DNA of 64,000 nucleotides from Chelonoidis abingdonii (lineage: Eukaryota > Chordata > Testudines > Testudinidae). The translations under genes were made by a program, and so were the position numbers. The notes below the pieces were generated by a model. The model was given only the letters and a program-made list of their open reading frames with translations, was not told where the DNA came from and ran no database searches. Location of the stretch: the NCBI RefSeq assembly GCF_003597395.2, contig NC_133771.1, positions 62,184,318-62,248,317 on the forward strand, read 5' to 3'. Shown here in pieces: positions 45,415 through 59,000 of this stretch (its first letter is position 1; each line of letters begins with the position of its first letter).

Positions 45415-45637
45415 TAGTATAGACCGTTCCTATGTTGATGGAAGGGTTTTTTCCAAGGGTGTAGTTAATCTGCCTTTCTGAGAGGTGGTAGCTACGTTGA
45501 TGGAAGAATTCTTCTGTTGACCTACCTGTGTTTACGCTAGGGGTTATTCGATGGAACTGCGGCACTCAGGACACAACTTTTTTCACAACCCTGACTGGCA
45601 TAGCTAGGTTGATGTAATTTTAAGTGTAGACCAGACC
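45415..45637. repeat. Harbinger-type MITE remnant
   Basis: The right end AAGTGTAGACCAGACC followed by TTA matches the right end of the 41691-41968 element (TGTGTAGACCAGACC, TAA). The left end is decayed ('gtagtatagaccgttcc'). Confidence 0.55.
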
Positions 45638-46202
45638 TTAGTAGAAGTACAGTTGCTGCTTCATTATGAAATTTTGTTATAAAATTGTAAAGTCAGGAGG
45701 AAGACCCCAGCAAAAATGAAAAAAGGAAGACACTGCTAATTGAGTTGGTAAACTTGTGTCAAAATTCAAAGTGTGAAGCTGTTTGGAATCTTTGTGACCG
45801 TCATGGATTAAAGCCATAGGATTGAACCAGAAGGCTATTTTAGACCTGTGTGGACTTGCATGTCCAATTCATATTAAATACATCATCTAATCTCTTACAG
45901 TAACATCTCCAGCATCTCCAGAAAAAGCCACTTTATTTAAAATAAATATAATTTCTATAATGTCAAACTGTTTTCATTTTCATTGTTTTGTAGTGATGTG
46001 ATTTTACACCTTAGTAGAAATTTGGATATTAAGAGATATTAAGATATTAAGTTTGTATACGATGTTGAAATATGGTAGCTTTGTGCTTGCATTCCTGTTG
46101 TTTTAAATGCTACATTTCTTTGTGCCACCTCGTAGTAAATACTGATAGCTGAGTCCTGAATATGTGTGTTTTATAAAGAAGAACTGACAGACACTTCATT
46201 GT

Positions 46203-46382
46203 AGTTTGCAGTGTTGTTGTAGCCATGTTGGTCCCAGGATACTAAAGAAACAAACTGGATGAGGTAATATCTTCTATTGCACCAACCTGAAGAAAAGCTC
46301 TGTAACTTAAGAGCTTGTCTCTTTCACCAACAGAAGTTGGTTGTTTAAAGATATTACCTCACCCACCTTGTCTCTTTAACTT
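46203..46382. mobile_element. Foldback MITE (copy 3 of 3, complete)
   Basis: The left arm ('tgttgtagccatgttggtcc', 'ggatgaggtaatatcttcta') is mirrored by the right arm ('aaagatattacctcacccac', 'cttgtctctttaac'). The middle, 'agagcttgtctctttcacc', faces 'gaagaaaagctctg'. It shows that the fragments at 15044 and 36410 are single arms of an inverted-repeat element. Confidence 0.75.
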
Positions 46383-46812
46383 CACAGTACTGACAGTAGA
46401 GAATACTATAGGGATATAATGAACATATGGAATAGAATTGCTATTGAATTAGAGGTCTGTTGAAGAAGTTGAGTGTGCCTGTGTTATGTGGAAAGCTAAA
46501 AGGAGCTGGTGTGATGGACTAAGCAGTCTTCTCTGGTTGTCAGGGATTCTTAAATTTATAAATTTTTAATCTGAAGATGAAGCTATAGATTCTTGGGCTT
46601 TTTCATTTGCAGTAGAATTATTTATAATATTTAACTATTAATGATTATACATATTAATGTAAATTTTGTGCACTTTACTTGACGTACATATTGTTCACCT
46701 AGTGTAACAAAACCCTCAGCGTACTGATAGAAATAATTGATCTAGACAAAGTAACTGACTTCTCAGTGGAGTAAACTTTCCCTGTTAGGAGCAGGAAAGG
46801 CGAGTGATTCTA

Positions 46813-46870
46813 TTTCAGGGCCCAGTCCAAAATTCCCATTGACTTCAGTTGCAGTGGGTTTGAACCCTTA
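46813..46870 (+). repeat. Fossil MITE fragment
   Basis: 'cagggcccagtccaaaattcc' followed by 'cattgacttcagttgcagtgg' is one diverged arm of the common palindromic 'cccattgacttcagtggg' repeat. Confidence 0.4.
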
Positions 46871-48589
46871 AACAGTAATTTGCTATATAGAACCTGGCCT
46901 TACTGTACCGTTTAATTTACTATTGAATGGAAAGAGAACCTCTGTGCTATCTGTCATTTTCGATAACATTTCACAAATGATCCTGCTGAACTTATTTTGC
47001 AAAGATGAAGTTAAATGGACAATTCAGTTTTGTTAAAGGCATAGTTTTATCTGATAGTGGATGATTATTTAGTTTAGTAAAGTAGGTGTGTGTTTGTTTT
47101 TTTTTAAGTTGACTAGATTTAGTTAATTTGTTGAAATCCAGAAGATTTGAACCAAGTGAAATTCCTGTGTTGAAGTACACACCCAATAGCACTAAAGCAA
47201 TAAATCTGGCAGGTATATAAACCTTGCTTTTATCGGGTAGGGTTATTTGATTAAGTGGCAGCAGCTTTTTGAAGTAAAACTAAACTACCTACTTTTATAG
47301 ATTGCCTGGAGCTTGGTCTGCCCTCAAAAATTTTGATGCTCACAGGGTTAAATCAGTACTTGGAAAGCATGGGTCTTATGAGCATTACAAGTATTGTTTA
47401 TATTTGTGTTATCTCTGAACAAATCCTGCTCTTGACTGATAACTCAGAGCTCAGTCTTGCTGATCTGTCAACTGCTCTGACTCTACTTTTCTTTCAGGCT
47501 TGCGTAAAGCCATTGAGGACGTATTTGTATGGACCCACATCTATTCACAGCCTCCAGGATTCTGGCTAGTGCGAGTGCAGTCGAGCCATTGTTAGCGAGA
47601 GATTGCATATTTGTGAGCAGCAAGTTCAGCCACCTTAATCTTAAATTTACATGGAAATTTCGGAGCATACCCAGCATTTAGATGACAGGGTACAAGAATT
47701 AAAAATATCAAAACCGATATTTTAGTGATTGTAACACACTTCATTTAGATGTCTCTGTGTGGATAAGGAATTGAATAAGATGCATGTATGCTTAGCTTTA
47801 TGGAGTCACTGAAAGTTACCATTTTTTCCCAAATAGTATTTGCTGATCACTTTAAGCCTAATACTACTTCTGTACCCATGCAGGTGGGTTAAGTTACTGA
47901 AGGTGTTCAGAGAGTTGAGTGATCCTTTAGTGTATTGTATGTTTCTGCTGCAGTGCTAATAGTGTTGTCTATGTGTCCCACAGGATGAAGATGTTGTTAC
48001 ATCTTCTGTTTTCTACTGTTTTTTCCTTTTGGTTTCTGGATTAACTGACGTCTGTCGGTCTCATTCTTCCTGCCCTCCCCCCATTTACGTTTTCTAAAAT
48101 TAGACCTGGCAGCTGTGTATTGGTTTGTGGGAACACATGCACATTGTATCATTCCTTTGCTGTCCGTAGCTATTCTGTGCTGGGATCAAGCTATTTTTCT
48201 GAGAGTAATATTCTTGTAAATTTCAATAACAGTGTGACGGCTTGCCCCCCCCTTCTGAGTGCCACCTGGTGTACTTGGGTACCACTGAGCCCACCTGCTC
48301 CACCAGCCTGGGCGCCCTCACCCTGTCCTGCTAAGCCAGGCCCTCAAGCCTTCTCTAGCACACACACAGGTAGGGACACACCCAGTTGCAGAAAGACACA
48401 GACACTGAAATCAGAACTGCCTGGGAAGGCTTAGCTAAGGAATTGCCCAGCACTCAAGTGCATTCCCGCCTGGGACCTCTGAAGAATACAGCTGTTGAGT
48501 AATAAGACAAAGAGGCTAGAGGCAGGACTGTGTGCCCCTTCCCTGCTGGAATCAGGGCCCTGCAGCCCTTGACCTGTGGTGTGTGGGGG

Positions 48590-49335
48590 GGTGGAGGGAC
48601 TGCAGCTGGGCAATGCTCCCCTGTCCCACAGCTGTGGCTAGCTCTGCTGGCGGCTGCAGCCAGGGCTGTGCAACCCAGCCCTGCAGCTTCCACTGGCTTC
48701 CCAAGCTGCAGCCAGCTCCAGAGCTGGGGCTGCACACTCCCTGCTGTGCCCGAGCCCTACCACTTCTGCAGGAGGCTGTGCTGTAGTCAGGTCCGTGCAC
48801 TCCAGTCGGATGTGTGTCCTGTGACATCCCAGGGCCATGAGCCCCCTCCCTGGCTGCAGCCAGCTCCAGAGCTGGGGTTATGCATCCCATTGCACTCCAT
48901 CCCCATGGCTTCCACCAGGGGCTGCAGCCAGGGTCTTGCACCCCAGCCCCATGGTGGGAGCTGCAGTGGGGGATGTGTGCCCCGTGGTGTCCCAAGGCCA
49001 CCTGCGCCCTCCCCAGCTGCAGTCAGCTCCAGATCTGGGGCTGCACACCCCACTTCCCCATTGCCCCCCAGCCCGTGGCTTCCGCTGGGGGCTGCAGCCA
49101 GGCCTGTGGCAGGAGCTGCAGCGGGGGCTGTGCGCCTCTGCCCCATGATGTCCCAGGACCATGCGCCCCCTCCTGGCTGTGGCCAGGGTTTGGGGGGCTT
49201 CAGCTGGGGCCATGCACCCCTGTCCTGCAGCTGTGGCAAGCTCTGGAGTGGGGCTCTGTGCCCTCCACTGCAGCTGCTGGAGCCAGGGCTGTGTCCCCTG
49301 CCATGGCGGGAGTCTTGGCCTGTCAGTCCCCCCCA
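48590..49335. repeat. GC-rich tandem array
   Basis: The motif CTGCAGCCAGCTCCAGAGCT(GGGGCTGCACACTCC) recurs imperfectly near 48709, 48856 and 49016, with shorter related units in between ('gctgcagccagggc', 'gggggctgcagccagg'). Spacing is about 140-160 bp. Seven overlapping frames on both strands stay open across it, which marks repeat bias rather than genes. Confidence 0.7.
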
Positions 49336-49379
49336 CATGGGACTCCATTCCTCCCCCTATTTAGCCTTGCCCCTGGTTA

Positions 49380-49495
49380 TTTTTTGTAAAGTCATGGATA
49401 GCTCATGGGCTCCATGAATTTTTGTTTATTGCCCATGACCTGTCCTTAACTTTCACTGACGATAAGTGTGACAAAATCTGAGCCTTAATTATGAA
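49380..49495 (-). repeat. End of the repeat family also found at 32640
   Basis: 'gaatttttgtttattgccca', 'tgacctgtccttaactttca' and 'gtgtgacaaaatctgagcctt' are the reverse complement of the end at 32655-32730. The GC-rich array just upstream is therefore likely the interior of this element. Confidence 0.7.
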
Positions 49496-49914
49496 CAAAC
49501 ACCAAGAATAGAGCTGTTGAGTAAGAAGACAATTTTTACTTAAGATTTTTCAGAGTAGGGCTACACTTCAAGATAAAAAAAAAGTGAAATTAATAAAAAT
49601 ACTCTTATGTTCTGTCATTTTGCTTCTGTTGAAACTTGGCAAACAGTGGTTGGCCTTGGATTTTTTATTTTACCAGTAACAAGTTTGTTTTTCTTGTGTT
49701 GAGATATTGTCTCTGCAACTTTCAGACAGTATGGATAACCACACCATTAACATAATTTTTTTTCCTAGAACTAATAGGTTGGTTATGTAGAATGGTCATC
49801 TGTGGTAATGACTGATTAAAAGACAGACAAAAATTGAAGTGAAAAGTGAAGTGAAGAATTAAAGCTGGCTTTTAAAAAAAACTATTGTGAACTATATAAA
49901 AAAAAAAAGGGGTA
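49496..49914. other. No gene seen
   Basis: AT-rich spacer with no recognisable element. Confidence 0.4.
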
Positions 49915-50580
49915 GGGGAGTCCGGTGACATCTTAAATACTAACAGATTTATTTAGGCATAAGTTTTAATGGGTAAAACAAACCTACTTCTTCAGATGCA
50001 TGGAGTGAAAATTACAGAAACAGACATAAATATATATTGGCACATGAAGAGAAGGGAGTTACCTTACAAATGGAGAACCAAATTGATGGTGTTAAGTTTG
50101 CAAAGTTTTCAAAGTTTAAGTCAGCAGTTTCTCTTTGAAGTCTGTTTTTTGTTGAAGAATGGTTACTTTTAAATCTGTTATTGAGGGTCCAGGGAGACTG
50201 AAGTGTTCTCCTACTGGCTTTTGTATGTTACCATTCCTGATCCACAAACATGCACCAGCTGAATTTAGCCCTATGAAGTGGAAATCCATCAACTTCATGA
50301 AAAAACCTGCACAGATATAGACAGATATCATCATCCTCTCCAATTGTAAATAGCTGGACGTCATACCAAATGGACTGAAGGTAAAAAATCCATTGCAATC
50401 GACGTACTACACTGAATATGGTGAGAGATTGTGTCATACACTCTCAAAGAAACTGAGGAACCACCTGATCAGCATCCTGTAATTTTCACTCCATGCATCT
50501 GAAGAAATCATTTTTTTTACCCACGAAAACTTATGCCCAAATAAATCTGTTAGTCTTTAAGGTGCCACCGGACTCCTGGT
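49915..50580. mobile_element. Non-autonomous element with 100-bp inverted arms
   Basis: The left arm 49915-50015 (GGGGAGTCCGGTGACATCTT ... CTTCTTCAGATGCATGGAGTG) is the reverse complement of the right arm 50479-50578 (CACTCCATGCATCTGAAG ... AAGGTGCCACCGGACTCC). About 460 bp of unique DNA separates the arms. The arm end 'cagattaga' and 'aaggtgccac' are shared with the fragment at 28571. No transposase. The frames 50116-50437 are incidental. Confidence 0.85.
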
Positions 50581-51479
50581 TGTTTTTGTGGATATAGACA
50601 GATTAGAGAGAGTGCCTCTCCTCTGAGATTGTGAACTATGAAGACAGAATTTTTTGAACTGAGTGGAAACATATAATTGTGTAAATCTGTCAAAGTTCGT
50701 AACAAATGTCAGCTGCATGTGGTTGGAATATTTGTAATCATTCCATGAGGAAAGCAGTTGATCGGGAAATTATATACCAGAGTGCATAAAAGGTTAGTCT
50801 TGGTTCAGTTCCTTTGTTTTTATTGCATCAACATAGGTAATAGTTTAAAGATTTTTTTTTAAGGTTTGTATCTGATTATAAAAACAAGTAGTTGCTGTAA
50901 TGTAAGTGTAAAATACTGTAAGACAGTTATCAGCTAGCATTCTACAGACACATCTAATAAAGGTCTCAAAACCTGAAATCTGATATTTCAGCTCTTCTTA
51001 AGTAAATATTTAACGAAAGTAGTCTAGATAACTGTAAGACTGAAAACATCTGAAGGGCAAAATATTTTCAGAAGTATGCAGTATAATTTTTTATCTTCTG
51101 TGGATATTAGTGAATAAAAATCATTAATTTTTGAAATTATATCCAATGTATAGAATATCTAATATTTAAACCTTTTAATAAGTTGCACTAAAGTTAAAAC
51201 TGATGTGTTTTGAGTGTCTAATTTTTATAGATGGTTGACCCACAAAATCATACAGTATTGAAAACCTTTTGAGCAATTTTTCCTTGACTTTTTATGTATG
51301 TTTCATCTTTGAGATTCAATACTTAATAGTGTAGTTGAGGAAGAATACTGGGAGCAACTGAGGTACAATTGCCTTGTTTGGTCTGCTGCTAGCTTCTAAA
51401 ATACATGCTGAGATGCAGCAGAGAAACAGAAATTATTGTGATTATATTTGAAAAGGCTCCAACGTTGATCCAGAGAATG
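50581..51479. other. No gene seen
   Basis: AT-rich, presumably intronic; nothing recognised. Confidence 0.4.
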
Positions 51480-53030
51480 TAGACTAGTAAACCCTTCACC
51501 TGTGTCTGTCAAATTGTTTAAAATAATAATTAAAAATAGAATAAGAAAACACCTGGAAGATCATGATATGATTGGGTCTAACCAACAGAGATTCTGCAAA
51601 ATAAAATTCTCTCTAATCTGTTAGAATTCTTTGAATCTGTCAGTGGATAAGAGAGCATTTATGAAATTTATTTAGACTACCAAAAGGTCTTTAACAACGT
51701 TCAACACAAGAGGCTAATAGAGAAGGTAAGTAGTTATGGGGTGAGAGACAAAAAGTATTGTCATGGATTAAAAACTGCGTTGAAGACAGCAAGCAAAGAG
51801 TAGGATTAAATTGTAATTTTTCATCATTGCAAAAGGTTATATATAGGTCCCCATGTTGTTTAATACAATTAAGCTTGGAATAATTTGATTTAAAAACAAT
51901 TTTTTTGACAGATAACATCAGTATTTATTTCTAAGATTTTTTTTGTATTTTTATCAATTTAAATTTTTACAGTTGCAGGAAATTTTGGGAGGATCAGTAG
52001 TGTGGGTCAGACAATTTAATGACAATAGACATTGAGATTCAAAGAGTTCATGCTTTATAGCTTAGAAAACATATTGTCAGCATCGAATGTCAAAATATAC
52101 AAAGTAAAATCCTTAAATAAAATTTTAATAAATTCTCTAGCAGCAATTTTCTTACTTTGTCTATATTATTGATGGAAATATAGATATATATTTTGGTTTG
52201 TTGTGTGTACGGTGAAATTGATATTTATTGACAGCGACTAAAAAATCTCATCCTTCCAAACCTTAAATATATTAATGAACTGGAAGAGGGATGAGTAGTG
52301 AGGTAGGAAAATTTTCAGATGGCATAAAGTTATTTAAATTAGTCAGGATCAGACAGAAGTGTGGTGAACTTCAGATGCAACTAAATAGGTTAGGTGAATG
52401 GTTCGCATCATCGGGCAAGTTAACTGTATCTGCCCAAGAAAGGGAGCTGGGTGTTGTGGAGAACTCAATAAAAAGCTCTGCTCAATGTGCTGCTGTGGTC
52501 AAAAAAGCAAACAAGATGATATGTTGCATAAGGAATGGGATGGTGACTGAAACAAAAATATTATGCTTTTATATATATCAACAATGCAGCCTCATCTGGA
52601 GACTGTATTTTGCTGCTTACCCTATCTTAAAGAGGATAATGCAGAATTAGAGGGGGTTCAGAGAAGGTGACAATGATCAAGGGCATGAAAATCTCACATT
52701 TGAAGAGATTGAGAAGACTGGGATTGTACACCTAAAAGTGGAGAAGAATTAGAGGGGACATGATAAAAATATATAAAATAGTGAATGGTATAGAGCAGCT
52801 AGACTCAGTAACTTCTGTTCTCCCTTTCTGATTTAAAAAAAAAGAGAAAAGGGACCTTGAGTGGAAATTAAAAGGTGGAAAACTCAAAAACTGACGAAAG
52901 TGATTTTGACATGTATAATTAAACTGTGGAACTTACTGCAATGGAAAGTTGTTGATGTCAATGTCTTAAGATTTAAAAAGGAATTGGCTATGTATATGGA
53001 CGTCAAGAATATTCATTTGTTATAATTAAC
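51480..53030 (+). pseudogene. CR1-clade LINE remnant (ORF2 3' half and 3' region)
   Basis: Reverse-transcriptase-derived sequence begins about 51500 ('accaacagagattctgcaa', 'gactaccaaaaggtcttta') and continues after a gap. The longest piece is an open 119-codon frame at 52291-52650. It reads K-F-S-D-G-I-K-L-F-K-L (a decayed active-site region), L-N-R-L-G-E-W-F, E-L-G-V-V-E-N-S, then S-A-Q-C-A-A-V-V-K-K-A-N-K-M-I-C-C-I. That order is characteristic of the CR1-type LINE thumb region. Downstream, 'aagactgggattgtacacct', 'gaggggacatgataaaaat' and 'actgtggaacttactgcaa' follow the usual 3' order. The active-site aspartates are lost and the copy is dead. Confidence 0.75.
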
Positions 53031-56000
53031 TATAACAGTTATTTGGAAATATTAAACCTCCTGCTGCAGAGTTTAACCAAGTCTCTAATAGTTAAGAGAT
53101 CAAGAGAAGATCTGTTTGAAGGTAGATTGTCCCACATCTGCCTAATGGAGGGTTGCTATTGAAGCATCTGGTACTGGTCTCTTTCCAGCAGTAGTAATTA
53201 CTAGAGTTTGTTGTTGAAGATGCTGAACATTATTATAAAGAGAAGGGTGTGACACTTCTTTTGAACACCGAGCATGCTGTCTGTATGAACAGTTTTCCAT
53301 GTAAGGGACACTTGTGTTCCAGAGAGTGCTTCCTTGGCTTTCAACGCTTTTCCAGGTGCAACTCAAGGTTGGTGACAGCAAGCATTTTTAGAAGCTATTT
53401 TTGCTGGTGCTTTTTAAAATTCAGAGAATAATGAGCCAGGCCTCTCTCTTCTCTCAGGGCAGAGCAAGGATGACGCTAATGAATTCTTTAATGTGACTGT
53501 GTTGGTTTGCTGGTGGAGAGGGAGGAAAATGCAAGCTGTGAATTTGCCAAAATATGTGCATTCAGAATGGCAGAAGTTGGGGGTGGGTTGGGGAGGAATG
53601 ATTTTCTAGTAAGTCTAATATAGACAAATGTGAGAGCAGTGGACAGGCTCTTGGGAAAGGGAATTTATGGAGGATCTACATGAGGGTAAAGAAAGGAAAT
53701 TTAGTGATGGAAGTAAACATTTAATGAGGCTGGGCTGGGGGAGCAAATTGGTTGCTACTTTTTGAAGCTCGGCTGTTAGCACTCTTCAGATTACTAAACC
53801 CAAATGGGAATTATTCCCGTCCCCACACCACATCCATTATGCTCTGAAACATCTACTGTAAATTACTGGCCTACCCTAAGATTCAGGTGTCCATTAAAAG
53901 GCCGAATTGGAACCTGTTACAGGGCTTTAGTGCAGATTATCTAGTAATACTACACTTAAATTGAGATCCTTATGGCCTGCTGTGGTCTCTACGCGGGGTA
54001 AAAGGGCTGGAGAGGAATACAACCCTGTGTTTGGCTGGGAGAGGATACCCCCAGTGCAAACACTGTAAAAGCTTTGATGCTGTCCTCTGAAGACACCCTT
54101 GCAAACCCTGGCATAGGGGGCATACCAGGGAAAGTGCTGAGATGGGGACACAGCATTGTGGAGGTTCTGGACAGCGCTGCAAACCACAGGGCATCCTAAG
54201 GAAATTGTGTAAATAGTTCCGGGGGCCTCTAAGAAACAAAGCACAAAATTTCATCTTTGGAGTTTATAAAAACTCTGTTTGCAAGAGGTGGATTGATTCT
54301 CTGGAGTGAAGAAGCAGCAATGTAAACTGTTGTTTGTCTGCCCAAGTCCCTTACAAGGAGCTTGCTTGCCCTTTCGGATAGCATTTTGTGGCTGTCTGTC
54401 CAGTCCCAAGTGTGCGTAAGTCAGTTGTCTTTTGTGTAAAAGGCACGGAAGCTCATTTTGAAGTTGGAGGAGGGGAAGGGATGCAGAATCTGAAGAGGAA
54501 GGGAGGAGATGAGAGTCCAGGAAATGGCACATCATAATAATGTAAATCTAGTAATTTTTCTTATTACATTCCTTCTTGTTGTGAAAACGTGTCTGATAAA
54601 AAATCCTCCCTTAAAATATATTTTTTTAATTTTTTAAAAAAATATTAATTTAAGACTGTAACAACAATAAGGCACACCTAGATAGTTATGGTTATTAGGG
54701 CATTTCCTGGGTGGTTCAAGTTACATGAAATATGCACCTAGTACATCTGTAATGACTTATTGCCACGTGTTTTATTGGCATTACCACAGGGAGACTTGTG
54801 TATAATTCTCTAGGAGACATAGAGACAGCAGAAACTTCAGAGTTTAAACTTGTACATTTGGTTTCTTACAGTAAATACTTCTGCACTGGAAAAGGATTGT
54901 CAATCAGCACAGGTTGGTAGGCATGTAATTGAATTCATTGCTTTATAGTAGCTGTCGGGTGTTTATGAAGTTCATACAGGTAGATTCACCCAAGGTTCAA
55001 ATTGAGCTGCTAGCTGGTGGCGCAGTTTTCTAGTTCGTCATTTTCATGTGACAAAAACAAATGTTTCTAGCTCTTTTAAAGGAGAACTGATGCACTTGTG
55101 TTTTTTGAAAGACTAAAACTTTCTTCCTCTCCAGATCATAACAGACTTCGTTAGCTTGCAAGATGTGCTGTAAGGCCCATCTTTTCTCCCTTGCTTGTGA
55201 GGAGAAGGGTACTGGGTATGACTGGTGGCGCTGGTGAGAGACTGGCAATTTGTGGAGTGGGTCAATTATATTCTGTTGTTTGTTGTTACTGGCTTATTGA
55301 ATTTGATGAGGGGGAGAGTGGAACTGATGGATGTGTTAGCTTCAGTGTATTTTTGTATAGGGCACTTAGAGTAGTGAGTGAGTGCTCCTTTTCTTGTTTA
55401 TAAATATCTAGATAAAGCAATAACTTTGGAAAGTAAAAAAGAGGAAATTCACATCTTAATAGGACATTAACTCTGAAACTTCCTGTTAACTTTATGCTAA
55501 TAGTATTAATTCTCACTCTTCATGTTAGCCGAAACAAACAGCTGCTTGGGATTGTGGGTGAAGCTTGGGCTTCCCCAAATCCAATGTTGGTTGTGCTCTT
55601 TTTTTAACTGTAATCTGTTTCTTTTAAATAACTTTGCGTTTCTATAAAAATGCTCAAAAATTATCTTCAGTCCTGTTTATAGTTTAATTTAAGAGGATAA
55701 GAGGTGTAGCCTGTTTAATTTATTTAGCATAGGAGGGCTGTTGGAAAGGGTGGAACCAAGGTGAAGAGAGGGTGGAGGCTCCAATAACATGGTATAATGG
55801 GGACACTGACTCATTTATTAGCCATCTGTTTCTCTGAATGCTTCTGTTTATGCTCCAGTTTAATAGACCATGAGTTACTTTGATGGACTTGATACACACT
55901 TTTTCCTTACAAAATGTAAAAGAAATATAAAGTGCATATGTATATAATTTTTATGTTTTGAGTAGTTAATCATAAATAAGTACATGCAAAAGAATATTCT

Positions 56001-59000
56001 CCTAGCTTTTGTAAAAAAATGGATTTAAATACAGAAGGATAAAGTGAATCATACCACCACACAGGTAAGAGTATATTTTATAGGTACAACATTTGTGAGT
56101 AATGTCCTCAAAATCAAGGTATGGTAGTTCAGTATATGTGTGTTCTCAGTGAGACCAAGGATACCCTCATTGCAAGTAGTTTAGTGAGAACTAGAAAGAG
56201 AAAAATAAGAAGTAAAAACACGGGGTAGAGGAGGCATACCAGCCAAAGAGAGCTGTCCATGGAAAGTGGTATAGGTTTGCTGGCATGTATTCAGCCAAGA
56301 ATGGATGGAAGGGTGTTGAGAGTCGGAGGGCAAGCTGTATCTTTGCTATCTCTAAGGCACCCCTTCCAGGTGACAGGTTTATACTTGCACTTCTTTCAGA
56401 GTGAAATCTCTCAATCACCCCACATTTGACCAGACCACAGCACCCCCTGTTCGCCAATAATTTTGCCTCAGTAGGTCCGACAGAGTTTGGATTCTGCTAT
56501 AGATGTGTCCCTGGGAGCTTGTGACGAGTATGAAGTTGCAATGACAGAGAATAGCTTCCTCAAAACATGGTATGATTAATATTTTATAGCAATATAACCA
56601 AGCGAGAGGTAAGGTTAACATAACAAAATCTTAAATGCATATTGTTTTACCTTAACTGTCATGGGAAGGCTAAGTTTAAATAGATCCCACTTGACTTAGG
56701 CACCACCCAGCCCCTTCAAGGAGTTGGGGAAGACAGGCTACACTGCTGCAACCTCTGCCTCTCTTGAGGTCTGACCTCTCTAGTCTGATTACCTGTGACC
56801 TCAGGGAGAGACAGTCTTTTTATCCATTTAAGAGTTCCTTTGTTCAAGGGTTTCCACCTTAAGACCCACTGAGGTTTCAAGCAGGGCTCCTGGTCAAATG
56901 CAACACTCCACGTGGGTTGGAGGGAAACTTTCAGCAGTGACTTCCTTTTATTGTCTATTAGAGCACCTTAGGGCTTTATAGATCCAGCTACACCACAAGA
57001 CTCAAACAAAAGAGAGAGAGATGGTTTTATTAAAATTAAATAAAGATCTGTCCTCTAGTGTTTGCAGAGGGGTACCCAGCATTGTGATAATCATGGTGTG
57101 CTGTGGATCTGTTAGGATATGATCTTCTAGGACTCTTTAGTGATATAAAGGGATAAAAAACATAATTTAAAAGGTTTTAGTTTTCTGGTTCTCATGAAGA
57201 ATATTTATTTTAATATAGCCTAAAAAAATCCCTCGAAATCCAAACCCTACCTGCAGCAGAGGTTGTGGGTTCCCCCCCAAGAGGGAGAAGTGCCAGAGAC
57301 TCCATGAAGTCCACTAGGAACTTTGTTGTTATTGATTTTACATGGAGGGTGCTCAGATATTACGGAGATACCCAAGAGTATAAACCCTAAAATAGATACA
57401 TTTTTTAAAACCACCAGTTTGATAAACTGGCCATTTTTAGATATTGTCCTCGTTATCATGATTGCAGTGTTTGCTGCTTGTGTATTCTAAAAAACCATTT
57501 CCCTTGAGGAGAAGAATGGTAAATGGGTGTATCACCTACATGTAGGTGGAACAGAGAAGATCTATGCTGGAATTAGTGCAAAATTAAGAACCTGTCTCTA
57601 GAATAAGTTACTGTTGGATTTACCAATATTTACTAAAGTTCATGGGTATTGAATACTTCTTGTAAACATTTGACATGAGGAAGCCTGTTATATAAAGTCC
57701 AAAAAAGTGCCTGTGAATTTGATGGATGGCCTTGAATTGGATTGCTTTGGTGCAGAAGGCCATAAAGCCAAAATGGATACTTTAAAAAGTGTGTGTAATG
57801 AAATCTCCAGAATGTTTTCTTATATGGTTATTAAACCAGGGTTGGGTTTTTGAGTACATTAGTAACTCTCAGATATGGGAAGGGGCAAAGAGACTTACCA
57901 TAAGTCAGTTTGGAAGGTCCAGGGGAAGCATCTTCAGACTTCGGAGTTAGTAACAGTACATTTTTAAGATGGAGGGATTTCCAGGTCTAGTCAGTCAGAT
58001 CAGGCTGGAGTTGGTATAATGAATTGAAGGTGCTGTTCCTGAGATCACAGAAGGTATTAGAATAAATAAAAAAAAGTATAAGAAGGTTTAAGTTTCTTTG
58101 AAGCTTGATTAAGAATTATTTGGCTTTATCCTCCTTTCCAAAGGATTGAATAACTGGATAATAGGTTTAAATGTGCCAGATAACAAAACACATGGATCCT
58201 GCAGCAATTGATCTAAGTGATCTAATTAAATTTGGAAGAAAGATTTTTCCTCTCACTTATGTCACCTGGGAAAATACTAATGGTATGTAACTGGTAGAGT
58301 TAAATTGGGTTGTGACTGTCTTTGGGGGATGGTGGTGGGGAGGTTGTAAGTAGTGAAATATGATTTAAAAACAAGTGCTATGCCAACTTAATTTCTCTGA
58401 GGTGCATCAGGTGTCCAACCTCCCCTCCCCCAAACATATCATTAACCTCTGAGAAATCCCATAGCTGATTTATTTTCTTGATGTTAGAAGAAGAGTCGCT
58501 GTTGCAACATTCCTAGATTGTATTTCTGGGCATCTAGGGCAGGAGTGGATAGAACTGGTGCAGCCTAACACAGCATTTTCTGATTGCTTTAGGAGAAGGC
58601 TATGTTGATTACAAAGCTGTATTGGCCACATCTTAGAAGTCCACATCAAGTACTCCACTCCTAATTTTGGGAAACACTACATGTGATTATCCCAACCCTC
58701 CCTTCTCCACCAGATGGCCCTAAGAAAGGGTAGTAATTTACCCTGATGTATTTTACAAAGGAGTTTCTCTTGCATTTGTTGTTTGTCTCAGGAAGTCCTG
58801 TTTCCTAAGCATGGGGAAAAATACATATACAGTTGCCTAAGAGGTAGTAGTAGGTGCATGTGCATTGCTAAATACACATTTTAAAACTTTTTTTTAACCT
58901 CCAGAGAAACTGTTCAGAAACTCTGTACTCTTTGTGAACACTTAAAATCTACCTGTGTCAAGATAATTCATATGTTTTTGATGTAGTGTATTTCTGAAAA

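Larger units (their letters stand above)
43641..48230. other. Probable intron of gene B; no exon confidently seen
   Basis: AT-rich DNA with MITE remnants at 45415-45637, 46203-46382 and 46813-46870. A strong splice acceptor at 47497 is discussed as a finding. Confidence 0.35.

Noticed and set aside
48235..48480. Possible solo LTR or other retroelement piece
   Set aside because: The block 'gtgacggcttgcccccccc' onward looks repeat-like, but no terminal dinucleotides, target duplication or second copy in the window supports a class.
48530..49417. 295-codon frame and six others over the GC-rich array
   Set aside because: The same region is open in most frames on both strands because it is tandem repeat sequence; composition is biased and no domain is seen.
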